A DNA stretch of 64,000 nucleotides from an uncultured Gammaproteobacteria bacterium (GTDB lineage: Bacteria > Pseudomonadota > Gammaproteobacteria > GCA-002705445 > GCA-002716945): the NCBI GenBank assembly GCA_902632305.1, contig CACPCG010000002.1, positions 1 through 64,000 of the forward strand, written 5' to 3'. Below are positions 1 to 9,059 of this stretch, in pieces. The first letter of the stretch is position 1; each line of letters starts with the position of its first letter. The notes beneath the pieces are model-generated. The model was not told where the DNA came from. It searched no databases and saw only the letters and a program-made list of their open reading frames with translations. The translations under genes and the position numbers were made by a program.

Positions 1-1231
1 AAACATCATCATCAATAAGTTCTTCACTTTTAGCAACAACGCAGGTGATACAGACATCACCTGAGACATTAATACTTGTTCTCATCATATCCAATAATCG
101 ATCAATACCTAGAAGTAACGCTATACCCTCTACTGGAATTCCAATTTGCTCTAAGATAATTGACAGCATTATTATACCTGCGCTAGGTATGCCAGCTGTT
201 CCTATCGATGCGAGAGTTGCAGTGATTATAATAGTCAGGTAGTCGTATAGTTCTAGAGAGATTCCATAATAAGCAGCAAGAAAGTATGTTGCACAACCTT
301 GCATAATTGCAGTTCCATCCATATTTATTGTGGCTCCAAGAGGAATAGAAAATGAGGCAAATGATTTTTTTACACCATAGTCTTTGTTTACGGTATCTAG
401 TGTGTACGGTATCGATGCATTACTACTTGATGTACTAAATGTGAAAACTATTAATTTCTTAAGTTTTTTATAAAAACATTTTATGTTGAGGTCGGATAAG
501 AAATATAAAAAAAGCGCATATGAGAAAAAAAAATGCACTAATAATGCTCCTACAACAGTAAGAAAATATTGTATTAGAGGATAAAGAACTTCTGAACCTT
601 GTATTGCAAAAGTCTTGGCAAGCAAACAGAATACCGCGATCGGAGTGATAGCAATTATTGTGAACACTATTTTTATAAAAATCTTATTAAGGTTTTCCAT
701 CAATTTAACAAACTCCGGAATATCGTCTCTTATTACTGAAGATGTAATTCCTAGAAATAAAGCAAAGAATAGAACCTGAAGAACATTCCCCGACGAAAGA
801 GCGAAGAAAAAATTCTCTGGGATAAAATTTAGAATAAAATTTTGTTGATTACTCTCAATTTTTGTCAAATCTTTAATAATCGATGTGCCTACATCGAAAT
901 CACCGAAATTATAACTAACGCTGTTAGACACTAATAATGCAATCGAAATTGCTAAAATAGTCGAGAGTAGGTATAACGATAACGTTTTTAAGCCAAGTCT
1001 TGTAAGTTTACTTGGATCACTTATAGAGATAGTCCCGCATATTATTGAAACAAAAATTAGCGGTAAAACCATCATCTTCAATAACGTCAGGAATATCAGC
1101 CCGATTGTATCGAACACACCGAAAATAATGATATTTTTAAGAGGACTTTCATCATTAAATGATAGGTTAAAAAATATTCCGAGTAATACTCCCAACAGCA
1201 TCGCAGAAATGATTTTTTTTGTGAAACTCAT
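1..1231 (-). CDS. Dicarboxylate/amino acid:cation symporter (DAACS/GltP-DctA family), 3' end cut by window edge
   Basis: Inner-membrane secondary transporter that couples uptake of acidic amino acids or C4-dicarboxylates to Na+ or H+. The minus-strand frame is open from an ATG at 1231 to the window edge, giving 410 codons, so only the extreme C-terminus should be missing (family about 400-450 aa). Visible family marks are the serine-rich re-entrant loop (STSSSNASIPYTLD), the NMDGT motif of the seventh membrane segment, and GIDRLLDMMRTSINVSGD in the eighth. In the archaeal homologue GltPh the Asp and Arg of that last motif bind the substrate amino and side-chain carboxylate groups; both are kept, which favours an acidic substrate. 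It is divergent from rlmE with a 52-base gap. No clear Shine-Dalgarno precedes the ATG. The exact substrate cannot be told. Confidence 0.9.
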   Translation of the reverse strand, partial: MSFTKKIISAMLLGVLLGIFFNLSFNDESPLKNIIIFGVFDTIGLIFLTLLKMMVLPLIFVSIICGTISISDPSKLTRLGLKTLSLYLLSTILAISIALLVSNSVSYNFGDFDVGTSIIKDLTKIESNQQNFILNFIPENFFFALSSGNVLQVLFFALFLGITSSVIRDDIPEFVKLMENLNKIFIKIVFTIIAITPIAVFCLLAKTFAIQGSEVLYPLIQYFLTVVGALLVHFFFSYALFLYFLSDLNIKCFYKKLKKLIVFTFSTSSSNASIPYTLDTVNKDYGVKKSFASFSIPLGATINMDGTAIMQGCATYFLAAYYGISLELYDYLTIIITATLASIGTAGIPSAGIIMLSIILEQIGIPVEGIALLLGIDRLLDMMRTSINVSGDVCITCVVAKSEELIDDDV

Positions 1232-1268
1232 TGATAATAATCATAGCAACCAGGTTTTTTATATTCAA

Positions 1269-1277
1269 TGTTATAAT
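1269..1277 (+). promoter_or_regulatory. Extended -10 promoter of rlmE
   Basis: TG, one base, then a perfect TATAAT (1272-1277) ends six bases before the rlmE ATG at 1284. No good -35 is seen, as is common for extended -10 promoters. The predicted transcript start falls at or next to the A of the start codon, so the mRNA is probably leaderless. This is inferred from spacing only. Confidence 0.55.
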
Positions 1278-1283
1278 ATTAAG

Positions 1284-1895
1284 ATGTCAGGGAAAAAAAG
1301 GTCTAACTGGTTTAAGAGCCATACAGATGATTTTTTTGTAAGGTTATCAAAACAAGATAATTTTAGATCAAGAGCAGCATATAAACTTATCGAGATTGAA
1401 GAAAAATATCAAATCATATCACGCTCAAAAAATGTCATTGACCTTGGTTGTGCACCAGGTTCATGGCTTCAAGTATTAGTAAATTTCAAAAACCTTAAGT
1501 CTATTACCGGTATCGATAGAAATGACGTTGAGCCAATACAGGAAGTTAACTTCATAAAGTGTGATATCCAGAACAGCGAGCAGGTCGCAAATGCCTTAAA
1601 AGAAATTAATCAAAAAACTGACCTTGTATTATCAGATATTGCCCCCAACATTACAGGTATAGGAGAGGTAGATCAGGCTAATTTTGTCGATATTATTTCA
1701 AATGTTCTTGCTATTTGTGAGCAAATATCAATAACTAACGGTAACCTTGTAATAAAGGTTTTTAATGGAGAGAGACTATCAGACATCAAGGGTCTGCTAT
1801 TGAGTAAGTACAAAGATATTGTGGTTTTTAAACCTAAATCCTCTAAAAAGAATAGTAGTGAGACATACATTGTTTGTAATGGATACAAAGACTGA
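1284..1895 (+). CDS. rlmE: 23S rRNA (uridine-2'-O)-methyltransferase RlmE (FtsJ/RrmJ)
   Basis: Methylates the 2'-O of U2552 in the 23S A-loop using S-adenosylmethionine, late in 50S assembly. The 203-aa product (E. coli 209 aa) has the SAM-binding motif DLGCAPGSW, the catalytic-region motifs SDIAPN and VIKVFNG, and an N-terminal KSRAAYKL-like segment (RSRAAYKLIEIEEKY). The frame is open further upstream, but the ATG at 1284 gives the family N-terminus (MSGKKRSNW) and sits right behind a TATAAT box. As in E. coli it lies just before ftsH. The rlmE-ftsH gap holds a separate ftsH promoter. Confidence 0.95.
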   Translation: MSGKKRSNWFKSHTDDFFVRLSKQDNFRSRAAYKLIEIEEKYQIISRSKNVIDLGCAPGSWLQVLVNFKNLKSITGIDRNDVEPIQEVNFIKCDIQNSEQVANALKEINQKTDLVLSDIAPNITGIGEVDQANFVDIISNVLAICEQISITNGNLVIKVFNGERLSDIKGLLLSKYKDIVVFKPKSSKKNSSETYIVCNGYKD

Positions 1896-1913
1896 TAAGA
1901 TAAGCTAGTGCAT

Positions 1914-1942
1914 TTGACTTTATATAAGGTTAAAATTAGAAT
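1914..1942 (+). promoter_or_regulatory. ftsH promoter (TTGACT-17-TAGAAT)
   Basis: A sigma70-type promoter: TTGACT at 1914-1919, a 17-base spacer and TAGAAT at 1937-1942. Transcription should start near 1949, leaving an 11-base leader that contains the GAGAGAA ribosome-binding site of ftsH. It allows ftsH to be expressed independently of rlmE. Confidence 0.6.
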
Positions 1943-1959
1943 TATTCTAAGTGAGAGAA

Positions 1960-3867
1960 ATGAGTGAATTAATCAAAAATTTATTAATATGGACAGTGAT
2001 AGCGGTAGTACTAATGTCACTATTCAGTGGTATTGGTGGACGAAACGTTGCCTCAGAGGAGTATAATTACTCAGAATTTATGCAACAAGTTCAAACAGGA
2101 CAGGTAGAGTCAGTTGTAATTTCTGGGAGAGAAATAACTGGAATATTAAAATCTGGTCAGACATTTATGACTTTTAGTCCAGAAACAGACAACTCTGCAC
2201 TAGTAGGCGAGTTGTTAAATAGTAAAGTAAAAATTTCTGGTAAAGCACCGGAGAAACAATCATTTCTAGCTCAGATTTTTATACACTGGTTTCCATTTCT
2301 CTTATTAATAGGTGTTTGGATATTCTTTATGAGACAAATGCAAGGCGGTGGCGGTGGCGGTAGAGGCGCCATGTCTTTTGGAAAAAGCAAAGCCAAGATG
2401 CAAACAGAAGATCAAGTTAAAGTCACATTTAGTGATGTAGCTGGAGTAGAAGAAGCAAAAGAGGAAGTTAAAGAGCTTGTCGACTTTTTAAGAGACCCAG
2501 GAAAATTTCAGAACCTTGGTGGTCAAATACCACGAGGTGTACTTATGGTTGGTTCACCAGGAACAGGTAAAACACTACTTGCAAGAGCAATCGCAGGAGA
2601 AGCAAAAGTTCCATTTTTTACGATATCTGGTTCAGATTTTGTTGAGATGTTTGTCGGTGTTGGTGCATCGCGTGTTAGAGATATGTTTGAGCAGGCAAAA
2701 AAGCATGCTCCATGCATAATTTTTATTGATGAGATTGACGCAGTGGGTCGTCATCGTGGAGCAGGTTTAGGTGGCGGGCATGATGAAAGAGAGCAGACAC
2801 TTAATCAGTTATTAGTAGAAATGGATGGTTTTGAAGGTAATGAGGGTGTAATTGTTATTGCTGCAACAAATAGACCTGACGTCCTTGACCCTGCATTACT
2901 CAGACCAGGTAGATTTGACAGACAAGTTACTGTCCCGCTTCCAGATATCAGAGGAAGAGAGCAGATTCTGAAAGTTCACATGAAGAAAACACCATTAGCT
3001 AATGATGTTAAGCCGAAACTTTTAGCTCGTGGAACACCCGGTTTTTCAGGTGCAGATTTAGCAAACCTAGTAAATGAGGCTGCACTGTTTGCTGCTCGTG
3101 CTGGTAAAAAGATTGTTGATATGTCAGATTTTGAGAAAGCGAAGGATAAGATTCTAATGGGCGGTGAGAGGAAATCTATGGTGATGAATGACGATGAGCG
3201 GAAACTTACAGCCTATCATGAAGCAGGTCATGCAATTGTTGGTAGATTAGTTCCTGATCATGATCCTGTATACAAAGTAAGCATCATACCAAGAGGTAGA
3301 GCGCTAGGTGTGACGATGTTCTTACCTGAAGAAGATAGATATAGCAACAGCAGGCAAAGAATTAATAGTATGATTGCTGCATTATTTGGCGGAAGAGTTG
3401 CCGAAGAGGAGATTTTTGGAAAAGATGCTGTGACAACTGGTGCCTCTAATGATATTGAACGCGCGACTGCTTTAGCCAGAAATATGGTTACTAAGTGGGG
3501 CTTGTCTAATAAGATGGGTCCGCTTGCATACGCGGAAGAGGAAAATGAGGTATTTTTAGGTAAATCTGTATCAAAACAGAAAACAGTATCAGATGAGACT
3601 GCACACACCATTGACTCTGAAATAAGAAAAATCATCGATGTACAATATACTAGAGCGAAGAAACTTATTGTTGATAACATGGATAAAATGCATATTATGG
3701 CTGATGCATTAATGAAGTGGGAAACAATAGACAGCGGTCAAATAGATGAAATAATGGAAGGTAAAGAGCCTTCTCCTCCAGCAAGTTGGTCTGACGACGA
3801 CACACCCAATTCAGACGGTGGAGTAACCTCTTCAAAATCAAATCCAGTATCTAATCCTGCGTCATAA
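1960..3867 (+). CDS. ftsH: ATP-dependent zinc metalloprotease FtsH
   Basis: Membrane-anchored AAA+ protease that unfolds and degrades damaged membrane proteins and regulatory proteins. The 635-aa product has two N-terminal membrane segments (about 5-23 and 105-125) around a periplasmic domain, a Gly-rich linker, Walker A GSPGTGKT (about 197), Walker [12 protein letters not shown], the second-region-of-homology arginines ([17 protein letters not shown]) and the zinc site HEAGH (about 420). The start is set at ATG 1960, preceded by GAGAGAA; an in-frame GTG nine bases upstream is less likely. The C-terminal tail is rich in Ser, Pro and Asp, as is usual. It is followed by the nuclease gene with its own -10 box. 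Confidence 0.97.
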   Translation: MSELIKNLLIWTVIAVVLMSLFSGIGGRNVASEEYNYSEFMQQVQTGQVESVVISGREITGILKSGQTFMTFSPETDNSALVGELLNSKVKISGKAPEKQSFLAQIFIHWFPFLLLIGVWIFFMRQMQGGGGGGRGAMSFGKSKAKMQTEDQVKVTFSDVAGVEEAKEEVKELVDFLRDPGKFQNLGGQIPRGVLMVGSPGTGKTLLARAIAGEAKVPFFTISGSDFVEMFVGVGASRVRDMFEQAKKHAPCIIFIDEIDAVGRHRGAGLGGGHDEREQTLNQLLVEMDGFEGNEGVIVIAATNRPDVLDPALLRPGRFDRQVTVPLPDIRGREQILKVHMKKTPLANDVKPKLLARGTPGFSGADLANLVNEAALFAARAGKKIVDMSDFEKAKDKILMGGERKSMVMNDDERKLTAYHEAGHAIVGRLVPDHDPVYKVSIIPRGRALGVTMFLPEEDRYSNSRQRINSMIAALFGGRVAEEEIFGKDAVTTGASNDIERATALARNMVTKWGLSNKMGPLAYAEEENEVFLGKSVSKQKTVSDETAHTIDSEIRKIIDVQYTRAKKLIVDNMDKMHIMADALMKWETIDSGQIDEIMEGKEPSPPASWSDDDTPNSDGGVTSSKSNPVSNPAS

Positions 3868-3913
3868 TTTAGAGTTATATTTAGTTACATTTCCATTTAT
3901 GTGAATTAAGTTT

Positions 3914-3919
3914 TACAAT
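3914..3919 (+). promoter_or_regulatory. -10 box upstream of the MGME1-like nuclease gene
   Basis: TACAAT ends six bases before the ATG at 3926, so the predicted start of transcription coincides with the start codon. There is no Shine-Dalgarno sequence, and the -35 (TTCCAT at 3891) is poor. Likely a leaderless transcript; inference from spacing. Confidence 0.4.
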
Positions 3920-3925
3920 GTCTTA

Positions 3926-4624
3926 ATGAGACTTAATAAACGATTTGATTATCCGAAAAGTAAATCCTCAACTATCTCTGGTCTTAGAATGTATCATATT
4001 AATGGAACTAATCTTCCATCGGTTACAACTATTCTTAAGGCTACTGAATCAGAACAGAAAAAAGAGTCGATAAAAAAATGGAGAAATAAAATCGGCTCAG
4101 AGGCTGCAGATAAGATTCTGCGTGATTCATCTTCAAGAGGATCTAAAATGCATAAACATTTAGAGGAATATCTTATAGGTCAATCAAAAATTGATTTTGA
4201 GAGTGATGAGACGTTTGCGATGTCTCAGAAAATAATTGATGAGTCTCTAAATAAAAAATTAAATGAAGTTTGGGGTTCTGAGGTTAATGTGTATTTTCCT
4301 GACTCTTATGCAGGTACTGCAGACGCATGCGGTGTCTATAATAATAAAGAAAGTATATTAGACTTCAAGCAGTCCAATAAACCTAAAAAAAGGGAATGGA
4401 TAACAGATTATTTCTTACAAGTTGCAGCATATTCACTGGCACATAATCATATCTATGAAACGAATATTTCTCAAGGCGTCATACTTGTATGTACCCCACC
4501 TCCACAATTGGAATTTCAAGAATTTGTCATTGAAGCTGAAGAACTTAAAGATTATCAGAATTTATTTAAAAATAAAGTGCGTGAATACCATCAAATAAGA
4601 GATCATGAAATACAAACTTCCTGA
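3926..4624 (+). CDS. PD-(D/E)XK superfamily nuclease, MGME1/phage-exonuclease-like
   Basis: 232 aa. The arrangement resembles the mitochondrial genome maintenance exonuclease 1 type of PD-(D/E)XK nuclease. An N-terminal region ends in RGSKMHKHLEEYL (71-83), the helix that often precedes the core. Next come E119, GTAD with Asp133, DFK with Asp146 and Lys148, and Gln165 in FLQVAAYS, which together form the expected D, D-x-K, Q active-site set. Such enzymes cut single-stranded DNA ends, and related genes occur in phages and marine bacteria, so a DNA-repair or end-processing role is the best guess; the physiological substrate is unknown. It stands between ftsH and folP, which are adjacent in E. 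coli, and its 3' end overlaps folP by 20 bases. No sign of foreign base composition was noticed. Confidence 0.7.
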   Translation: MRLNKRFDYPKSKSSTISGLRMYHINGTNLPSVTTILKATESEQKKESIKKWRNKIGSEAADKILRDSSSRGSKMHKHLEEYLIGQSKIDFESDETFAMSQKIIDESLNKKLNEVWGSEVNVYFPDSYAGTADACGVYNNKESILDFKQSNKPKKREWITDYFLQVAAYSLAHNHIYETNISQGVILVCTPPPQLEFQEFVIEAEELKDYQNLFKNKVREYHQIRDHEIQTS

Positions 4625-5411
4625 TCACAAATCTATAATGGGCATCCTTAATGTTACCCCAGACTCTTTCTATGATGGTGGTAAATATAAAAATACCACA
4701 GAAATCATTAATAGGATTAAACAGATGATAGAGCAGGGTGTTGATATTATTGATATTGGCGCTGAGTCAACTAGACCAGGATCTAAAGCTGTGTCTCTGG
4801 ATGAAGAGTTGCGGCGACTTACACCAGTTATCTCAGAGATACGTAAATTTTCAGATATACCAATCTCTATTGATACTACAAAAGCAGATGTGATTAAAGA
4901 ATTAATAAAATATAATATTCAGATAGTGAATGATGTAAGTGCTGGCTCCGATAATGAGATTATAAATCTTGCAAGAGAGAATCAACTATATATATCATTG
5001 ATGCACATGCAAAAGAATCCTTTGACAATGCAAGATAAACCTGAGTACGATAATCTAATCGCAGATATTTTCTCATTTTTAAAAGATAAGTATCAAAACT
5101 GTGTAAATCTCGGTATAAATCCATCGAAAATAATAATTGATCCAGGTTTTGGATTTGGAAAAACTATTGAACACAATTTCACTATACTTAAAAACCTTGA
5201 TGTATTTAAAAAAATTTCTGAAAACATTCTTGTTGGGATTTCTAGAAAAAGTATGATTGGCGCTGTCACTGGTAAAGAGCCAAATGATCGACTGCATGGA
5301 AGTATCGCCGCAGAGAGTATAGCTATTTTTAATGGAGCAAGAATAATTAGGGTTCATGATATTGAGCCGTCAGTGTTAATGAAGAACGTCATAGAGAAAA
5401 TGTGTATATGA
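4605..5411 (+). CDS. folP: Dihydropteroate synthase
   Basis: Condenses 6-hydroxymethyl-dihydropterin pyrophosphate with p-aminobenzoate to give dihydropteroate in cytosolic folate synthesis; the sulfonamide target. The 268-aa TIM barrel shows all expected signatures: MGILNVTPDSFYDGG, DIGAESTRPGS, SIDTTK, NDVSAG, DPGFGFGKT, GISRKSMIG and the C-terminal RVHD. The start codon lies inside the upstream nuclease gene (20-base overlap), and the stop overlaps the glmM start as ATGA, implying translational coupling. The ftsH-folP-glmM order is the classical gammaproteobacterial one, here interrupted only by the nuclease gene. Confidence 0.97.
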   Translation: MKYKLPDHKSIMGILNVTPDSFYDGGKYKNTTEIINRIKQMIEQGVDIIDIGAESTRPGSKAVSLDEELRRLTPVISEIRKFSDIPISIDTTKADVIKELIKYNIQIVNDVSAGSDNEIINLARENQLYISLMHMQKNPLTMQDKPEYDNLIADIFSFLKDKYQNCVNLGINPSKIIIDPGFGFGKTIEHNFTILKNLDVFKKISENILVGISRKSMIGAVTGKEPNDRLHGSIAAESIAIFNGARIIRVHDIEPSVLMKNVIEKMCI

Positions 5412-6799
5412 AAAAATTATTTGGTACAGATGGGATACGTGGAAAAGTTGACGAATATCCCATTGACGCTGGAACTTTAAAAGAGATTGGTTATTCATTT
5501 GCAAAAGTTATGTTTGGTAATGAAACCGGAGAAATTTATATAGGAAATGACGGTAGGATATCTGCTAAGAACATTGAGAAAAATCTTAAAATTGGTATAG
5601 AAAAGCATGGTTCGTCTTGTATATCAGTAGGTCTTCTCCCGACTCCCGCTTTGGGTATTGCTATGAATAATTTTGCAAAAAAAAATACTGCCGCCATACA
5701 AATAACTGCTTCACATAATCAATTTCAAGATAATGGGATTAAGTTATTCAATTATAAAGGAGAGAAAATAGAAGAAAGTGAACAGTTTAAAATTGAAGAA
5801 ATGGTTTTGAAAGGAGAAAGCACTTTTACAGAAAACGAAATAGAAATCAAGATTGATGATGAGTTTAAAAATCGTTATATACAGTACATCAAAAAATATT
5901 TTAGTCGTAAAATTACTAATGACCTGAAAATTAAAGGCAAGATTAATGTTTTAATTGATTGCTCAAATGGTGCATTTTCTCAGATAATTGAATTATTATT
6001 CCCTGATAATCTAATAAATATTACTGCAATTAATAATACACCTAATGGTGAAAACATTAATTTGAATTGTGGAGCAACAGACACTCGTCAATTACAGGAT
6101 TTTATTAAATTTTTTAATGGAAAAAAAATTAAATCATCTAAAGGTCTCGAAAAAGTCTTAAAATTAGATTTAGGTCTTGCAATTGATGGTGATGGAGATC
6201 GTGCAATTTTTGTCGATTCCTCTGGCGATACCATTGATGGTGATGATATCCTCTTTATTTTATCTAAACACCTAAAAAATATGAATACCAAAGATGTTGT
6301 TGGAACTGTGATGACCAATTTTGGCGTAAGAGAATGTTATAAAAATATTGATTTGAATTTTATAGAAGTTGACGTTGGAGATTCAAATATTCTAAGAGAG
6401 ATGAGGAAACGGAATTCATTTTTAGGTGGTGAGTCATCTGGACATATTATCATAAATGATCATAAAGGTTTTTTAGTAGGTGATGCAATTATAACTTTCA
6501 TAAATGTGCTTGAAGTATTACAGCGAACAAAAAAATCACTATCTGAGCTCATCTCAGATATTAAAAGAGTTCCAAGTAGACTTATAAACATTGAAGTGAA
6601 AGATAAATTAGGATTTCTTAGTAGTGACTTCACCATTCAAATTATCGATGAGCTTCATCGAAGAATTGATACAGATGGCAGATTACTGGTTAGACCATCT
6701 GGAACCGAAAATGTTGTAAGGTTTCTAATTGAACATAAACATATAAGTGAATTAGAATCACTAGTAAAATATTTATGTGATAACATAAGAAGTCAATAG
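5408..6799 (+). CDS. glmM: Phosphoglucosamine mutase
   Basis: Interconverts glucosamine-6-phosphate and glucosamine-1-phosphate, feeding UDP-GlcNAc for peptidoglycan and LPS. The 463-aa product (E. coli 445) begins MKKLFGTDGIRG. It carries the phosphoserine loop as TASHNQ (usually ASHNP; the serine is kept), the metal loop DGDGDR, the sugar-binding loop GGESSGH and the phosphate-binding RPSGTEN. ATG 5408 is chosen because it makes an ATGA overlap with the folP stop and has GAGAAAA upstream; a GTG at 5402 is the alternative. The Pro-to-Gln change after ASHN is unusual but should not remove activity. Confidence 0.95.
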   Translation: MKKLFGTDGIRGKVDEYPIDAGTLKEIGYSFAKVMFGNETGEIYIGNDGRISAKNIEKNLKIGIEKHGSSCISVGLLPTPALGIAMNNFAKKNTAAIQITASHNQFQDNGIKLFNYKGEKIEESEQFKIEEMVLKGESTFTENEIEIKIDDEFKNRYIQYIKKYFSRKITNDLKIKGKINVLIDCSNGAFSQIIELLFPDNLINITAINNTPNGENINLNCGATDTRQLQDFIKFFNGKKIKSSKGLEKVLKLDLGLAIDGDGDRAIFVDSSGDTIDGDDILFILSKHLKNMNTKDVVGTVMTNFGVRECYKNIDLNFIEVDVGDSNILREMRKRNSFLGGESSGHIIINDHKGFLVGDAIITFINVLEVLQRTKKSLSELISDIKRVPSRLINIEVKDKLGFLSSDFTIQIIDELHRRIDTDGRLLVRPSGTENVVRFLIEHKHISELESLVKYLCDNIRSQ

Positions 6800-6810
6800 T
6801 AGGTGGAAAC

Positions 6811-7581
6811 TTGAGTAAACTTATTGCAGCGAATTGGAAACAGAATGGCTCGTCGTTAGAGGTGGATAATCTTACTAGAGAAATTATAAAAGGTGCGAAA
6901 AAACTTAAAAATTTAAATAATATGATATTAATTCCACCGAGTGTTTATCTTGAGAGGGTAAGTAAGTTAATCAAGAAATCAAATGTTAGCAAAAGAATAT
7001 CACTAGGTGTTCAAAATATCTCGCCTTACAAAAATGGGGCATATACTGGTGAAATATCTGCCGATATGTGTAAAGATTTTGATTGTAAGTATTTTATAGT
7101 TGGACATTCTGAACGAAGAGAGACGTTTAATGAAGATTCCGTAATGATATCAAAAAAAGTCTTAAATGTTTTTAATACTAGTCAGAAAATTATTTTATGT
7201 ATTGGAGAGACATTAAATCAAAGAGAAAAGAAACAAGCGAGAAAAGTTATTGCTAATCAAATAAAATCAGGTTTGTCTTTATTAACGCCGAAAATGAGAA
7301 GAACAGCGAGCAAGATAATCATTGCTTATGAGCCTATTTGGGCAATAGGCACTGGTAAGACACCATCGTTACAGGATATCTTTCTGATGCATAAACATAT
7401 AATTGAAATTTCAGCTAAGATATTTATTACTAATCGGTCAATACCTAAAATTCTATACGGTGGTAGTGTAAATAGTGAGAATTCAAATGAAATCCTCTCA
7501 ATTCAGGGCGTAGATGGCGCATTGGTTGGTGGGGCATCTTTAAATGCAAAAAAATTCATTGATATTTGTCGCTCAATTTGA
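6811..7581 (+). CDS. tpiA: Triose-phosphate isomerase
   Basis: Glycolytic/gluconeogenic interconversion of dihydroxyacetone phosphate and glyceraldehyde-3-phosphate. 256 aa. Catalytic elements are AANWKQNG (Asn and Lys), VGHSERR (His), AYEPIWAIGTGKT (Glu and mobile loop 6) and YGGSVN. The start is TTG at 6811, supported by AGGTGG six bases upstream and by the family N-terminus. It lies between glmM and secG, 11 and 12 bases from them, so it is probably in the same operon. Confidence 0.96.
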   Translation: MSKLIAANWKQNGSSLEVDNLTREIIKGAKKLKNLNNMILIPPSVYLERVSKLIKKSNVSKRISLGVQNISPYKNGAYTGEISADMCKDFDCKYFIVGHSERRETFNEDSVMISKKVLNVFNTSQKIILCIGETLNQREKKQARKVIANQIKSGLSLLTPKMRRTASKIIIAYEPIWAIGTGKTPSLQDIFLMHKHIIEISAKIFITNRSIPKILYGGSVNSENSNEILSIQGVDGALVGGASLNAKKFIDICRSI

Positions 7582-7593
7582 GATAAATAACAA

Positions 7594-7920
7594 ATGCAAT
7601 CATTCATATTAGTTGTACACATAATCTTAGCTATTTTATTAATTGTTTTAATACTTGTCCAACAAGGCAAGGGTGCTGATGCTGGGGCCGCATTTGGAAG
7701 TGGAGCATCTTCAACAGTTTTTGGCGCTAAGGGCAGTGCTAATTTCATGACGAAACTAACAACACTAATTGCAATAGTATTTTTTATTACTAGCTTAACC
7801 CTTGCATATTTTGCTTCTAGTGGCGCAGAGAATGTAAGAAGTTTAGTGCCAAACCAAGGGGCAAGTAATAATTCCGTTGATAATATAGATAAAAATAATT
7901 CTGACGAGACCCTTCCTTAG
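7594..7920 (+). CDS. secG: Preprotein translocase subunit SecG
   Basis: Small inner-membrane subunit of the SecYEG channel. The 108-aa product has two hydrophobic helices (about 3-23 and 50-70) separated by the conserved loop VQQGKGADAGAAFGSGASSTVFG, followed by a polar Asn-rich tail. There is no clear Shine-Dalgarno. The last base of its TAG stop at 7920 is also the first base of the tRNA-Leu acceptor stem, so tRNA processing must cut the transcript inside this gene's stop codon. Confidence 0.95.
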   Translation: MQSFILVVHIILAILLIVLILVQQGKGADAGAAFGSGASSTVFGAKGSANFMTKLTTLIAIVFFITSLTLAYFASSGAENVRSLVPNQGASNNSVDNIDKNNSDETLP

Positions 7921-8001
7921 CCGATGTGGTGGAATTGGTAGACACGCTGTCTTGAGGGGGCAGTGATGAAAGTCGTGCCGGTTCGAGTCCGGCCATCGGC
8001 A
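7920..8001 (+). tRNA. tRNA-Leu (anticodon GAG)
   Basis: An 82-nt class II tRNA. Acceptor GCCGATG (7920-7926) pairs with CATCGGC (7994-8000) and the discriminator is A8001. The anticodon stem CTGTC/GGCAG frames the loop TTGAGGG with anticodon GAG. A long variable arm and a TTCGAGT T-loop are present. CCA is not encoded. It sits directly after secG, as leuU does in E. coli, and shares one base with the secG stop. The downstream oxidase-like gene on the other strand ends at 8002, leaving no spacer. Confidence 0.97.
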
Positions 8002-8577
8002 TTAAGGTGCAACCCAATATCCTGAGTCCTTTTGATTGTTTATAAAAATTGCTCTTAAATGACCTTCATGAGATAAATATAGCCAGTCTGTTTTTTCAAT
8101 ATCAACTTCAATGATTGAAAAATCTTTACTCAACTCATTTCCTAATTTCTGATTTACTTCTTTTGGATCAATAATCTTTAATCCAGGATCTATATTTTGG
8201 AAATAACATAGTTTAGATTGATCAGACATACTACTCCATTTCTTCATGCAAACCTCATTATTCTGATTTATAATTGCTTTACCCTTAAATCTAATTTGGG
8301 TCTTATTCTTTTTGCTATAGAACATGCACTCAACTTTCGGATTTACAGAAATATCTTTTATTTTCTCTGAGGAAGCATGTGTATGAAAAATGACTTTTCC
8401 GAGTTCTTGATTGTGACCTCTTAAAACAACGGTACGATTGTTGATATCATCTTTGATACTCGTAGCAAGAGAGAACGTATGAAAGTCTGAGTGTCGGTCG
8501 TTAACACCCCTTGAGATAGAGCTCCATATATTTGAGTAAACATCATCTAAGTTGTCAAATTTCATAACATAAGTCAT
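8002..8577 (-). CDS. Pyridoxamine 5'-phosphate oxidase-like FMN-binding protein
   Basis: About 191 aa with the split-barrel flavin-binding fold. The segments RTVVLRGHNQELGKVIFHTHASSEKIKDI and ECMFYSKKNKTQIRFKGKA match the pattern of the Alr4036-like/PNPOx group, and the protein ends in a WVAP tail. Family members oxidise pyridoxamine-phosphate or act as general FMN-dependent oxidoreductases. It is longer than minimal PNPOx domains and ends YWVAP, not the usual substrate-binding R-x-x-P terminus of PdxH, so true PdxH is unlikely. ATG 8577 is used, with 8565 as an alternative; neither has a good ribosome site. It is convergent with the tRNA, with its stop codon next to the discriminator base. 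Confidence 0.7.
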   Translation of the reverse strand: MTYVMKFDNLDDVYSNIWSSISRGVNDRHSDFHTFSLATSIKDDINNRTVVLRGHNQELGKVIFHTHASSEKIKDISVNPKVECMFYSKKNKTQIRFKGKAIINQNNEVCMKKWSSMSDQSKLCYFQNIDPGLKIIDPKEVNQKLGNELSKDFSIIEVDIEKTDWLYLSHEGHLRAIFINNQKDSGYWVAP

Positions 8578-8671
8578 CAAATATCTAAATTAGTTGGTAT
8601 TTTACATAAAATCATCAGATTAAGTAAATCATAAAATATCAATATTTTTTCTTTATAGTATGTATATTGTA

Positions 8672-8677
8672 TATAAT
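8672..8677 (+). promoter_or_regulatory. -10 box of the nuo operon
   Basis: A perfect TATAAT stands 25 bases before the nuoA start, inside a very AT-rich stretch. The -35 candidate at 8649 is weak. The leader contains the strong GGAGAGGAGAG ribosome-binding region just before ATG 8703. Confidence 0.45.
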
Positions 8678-8702
8678 ATATACTGATTGGAGAGGAGAGC
8701 TG

Positions 8703-9059
8703 ATGATTACTGAGTACGTACCTATATTAATATTTCTTATATTTTCTCTATTTTTTGCAGGGTTAATGATGAGTGTTGGATTTACTTTAGGTAGCAGGAA
8801 CCCTGATCTAGAGAAAAACTCACCCTATGAGTGTGGTTTTGAAGCTTTTGAGGATTCTAGGATGAAATTTGATGTAAGATATTATCTTGTAGCAATTTTG
8901 TTCATTATTTTCGATTTAGAAATAGCCTTCTTATTTCCATGGGCTATTGTTGTCCAAAAAATAGGTCTGATTGGATTATTGGCAATGGCTTTATTTCTGC
9001 TAATATTGATTGTTGGGTTTATTTATGAATGGAAGAAGGGAGCATTAGAGTGGGATTAG
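8703..9059 (+). CDS. nuoA: NADH-quinone oxidoreductase subunit A
   Basis: Membrane subunit near the quinone site of complex I. 118 aa with three membrane helices (about 5-27, 62-83 and 88-108) and the loop [20 protein letters not shown], whose Cys in the YECG motif is typical of the family. The ATG at 8703 follows GAGAGGAGAG; an in-frame ATG 36 bases upstream would add an unlikely tail and fall on the promoter. First of the 14-gene operon. Confidence 0.96.
   Translation: MITEYVPILIFLIFSLFFAGLMMSVGFTLGSRNPDLEKNSPYECGFEAFEDSRMKFDVRYYLVAILFIIFDLEIAFLFPWAIVVQKIGLIGLLAMALFLLILIVGFIYEWKKGALEWD

Noticed and set aside
45-242. A short plus-strand frame at the left edge.
   Set aside because: It is the reverse of the symporter gene, whose motifs are unmistakable.
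1128-1283. Upstream extension of rlmE.
   Set aside because: It would run into the symporter gene and across the TATAAT promoter; the family N-terminus starts at ATG 1284.
5402-6799. GlmM read as inactive because ASHNP became ASHNQ.
   Set aside because: The phosphorylated serine and all other loops are intact, so this is only a neighbouring change.
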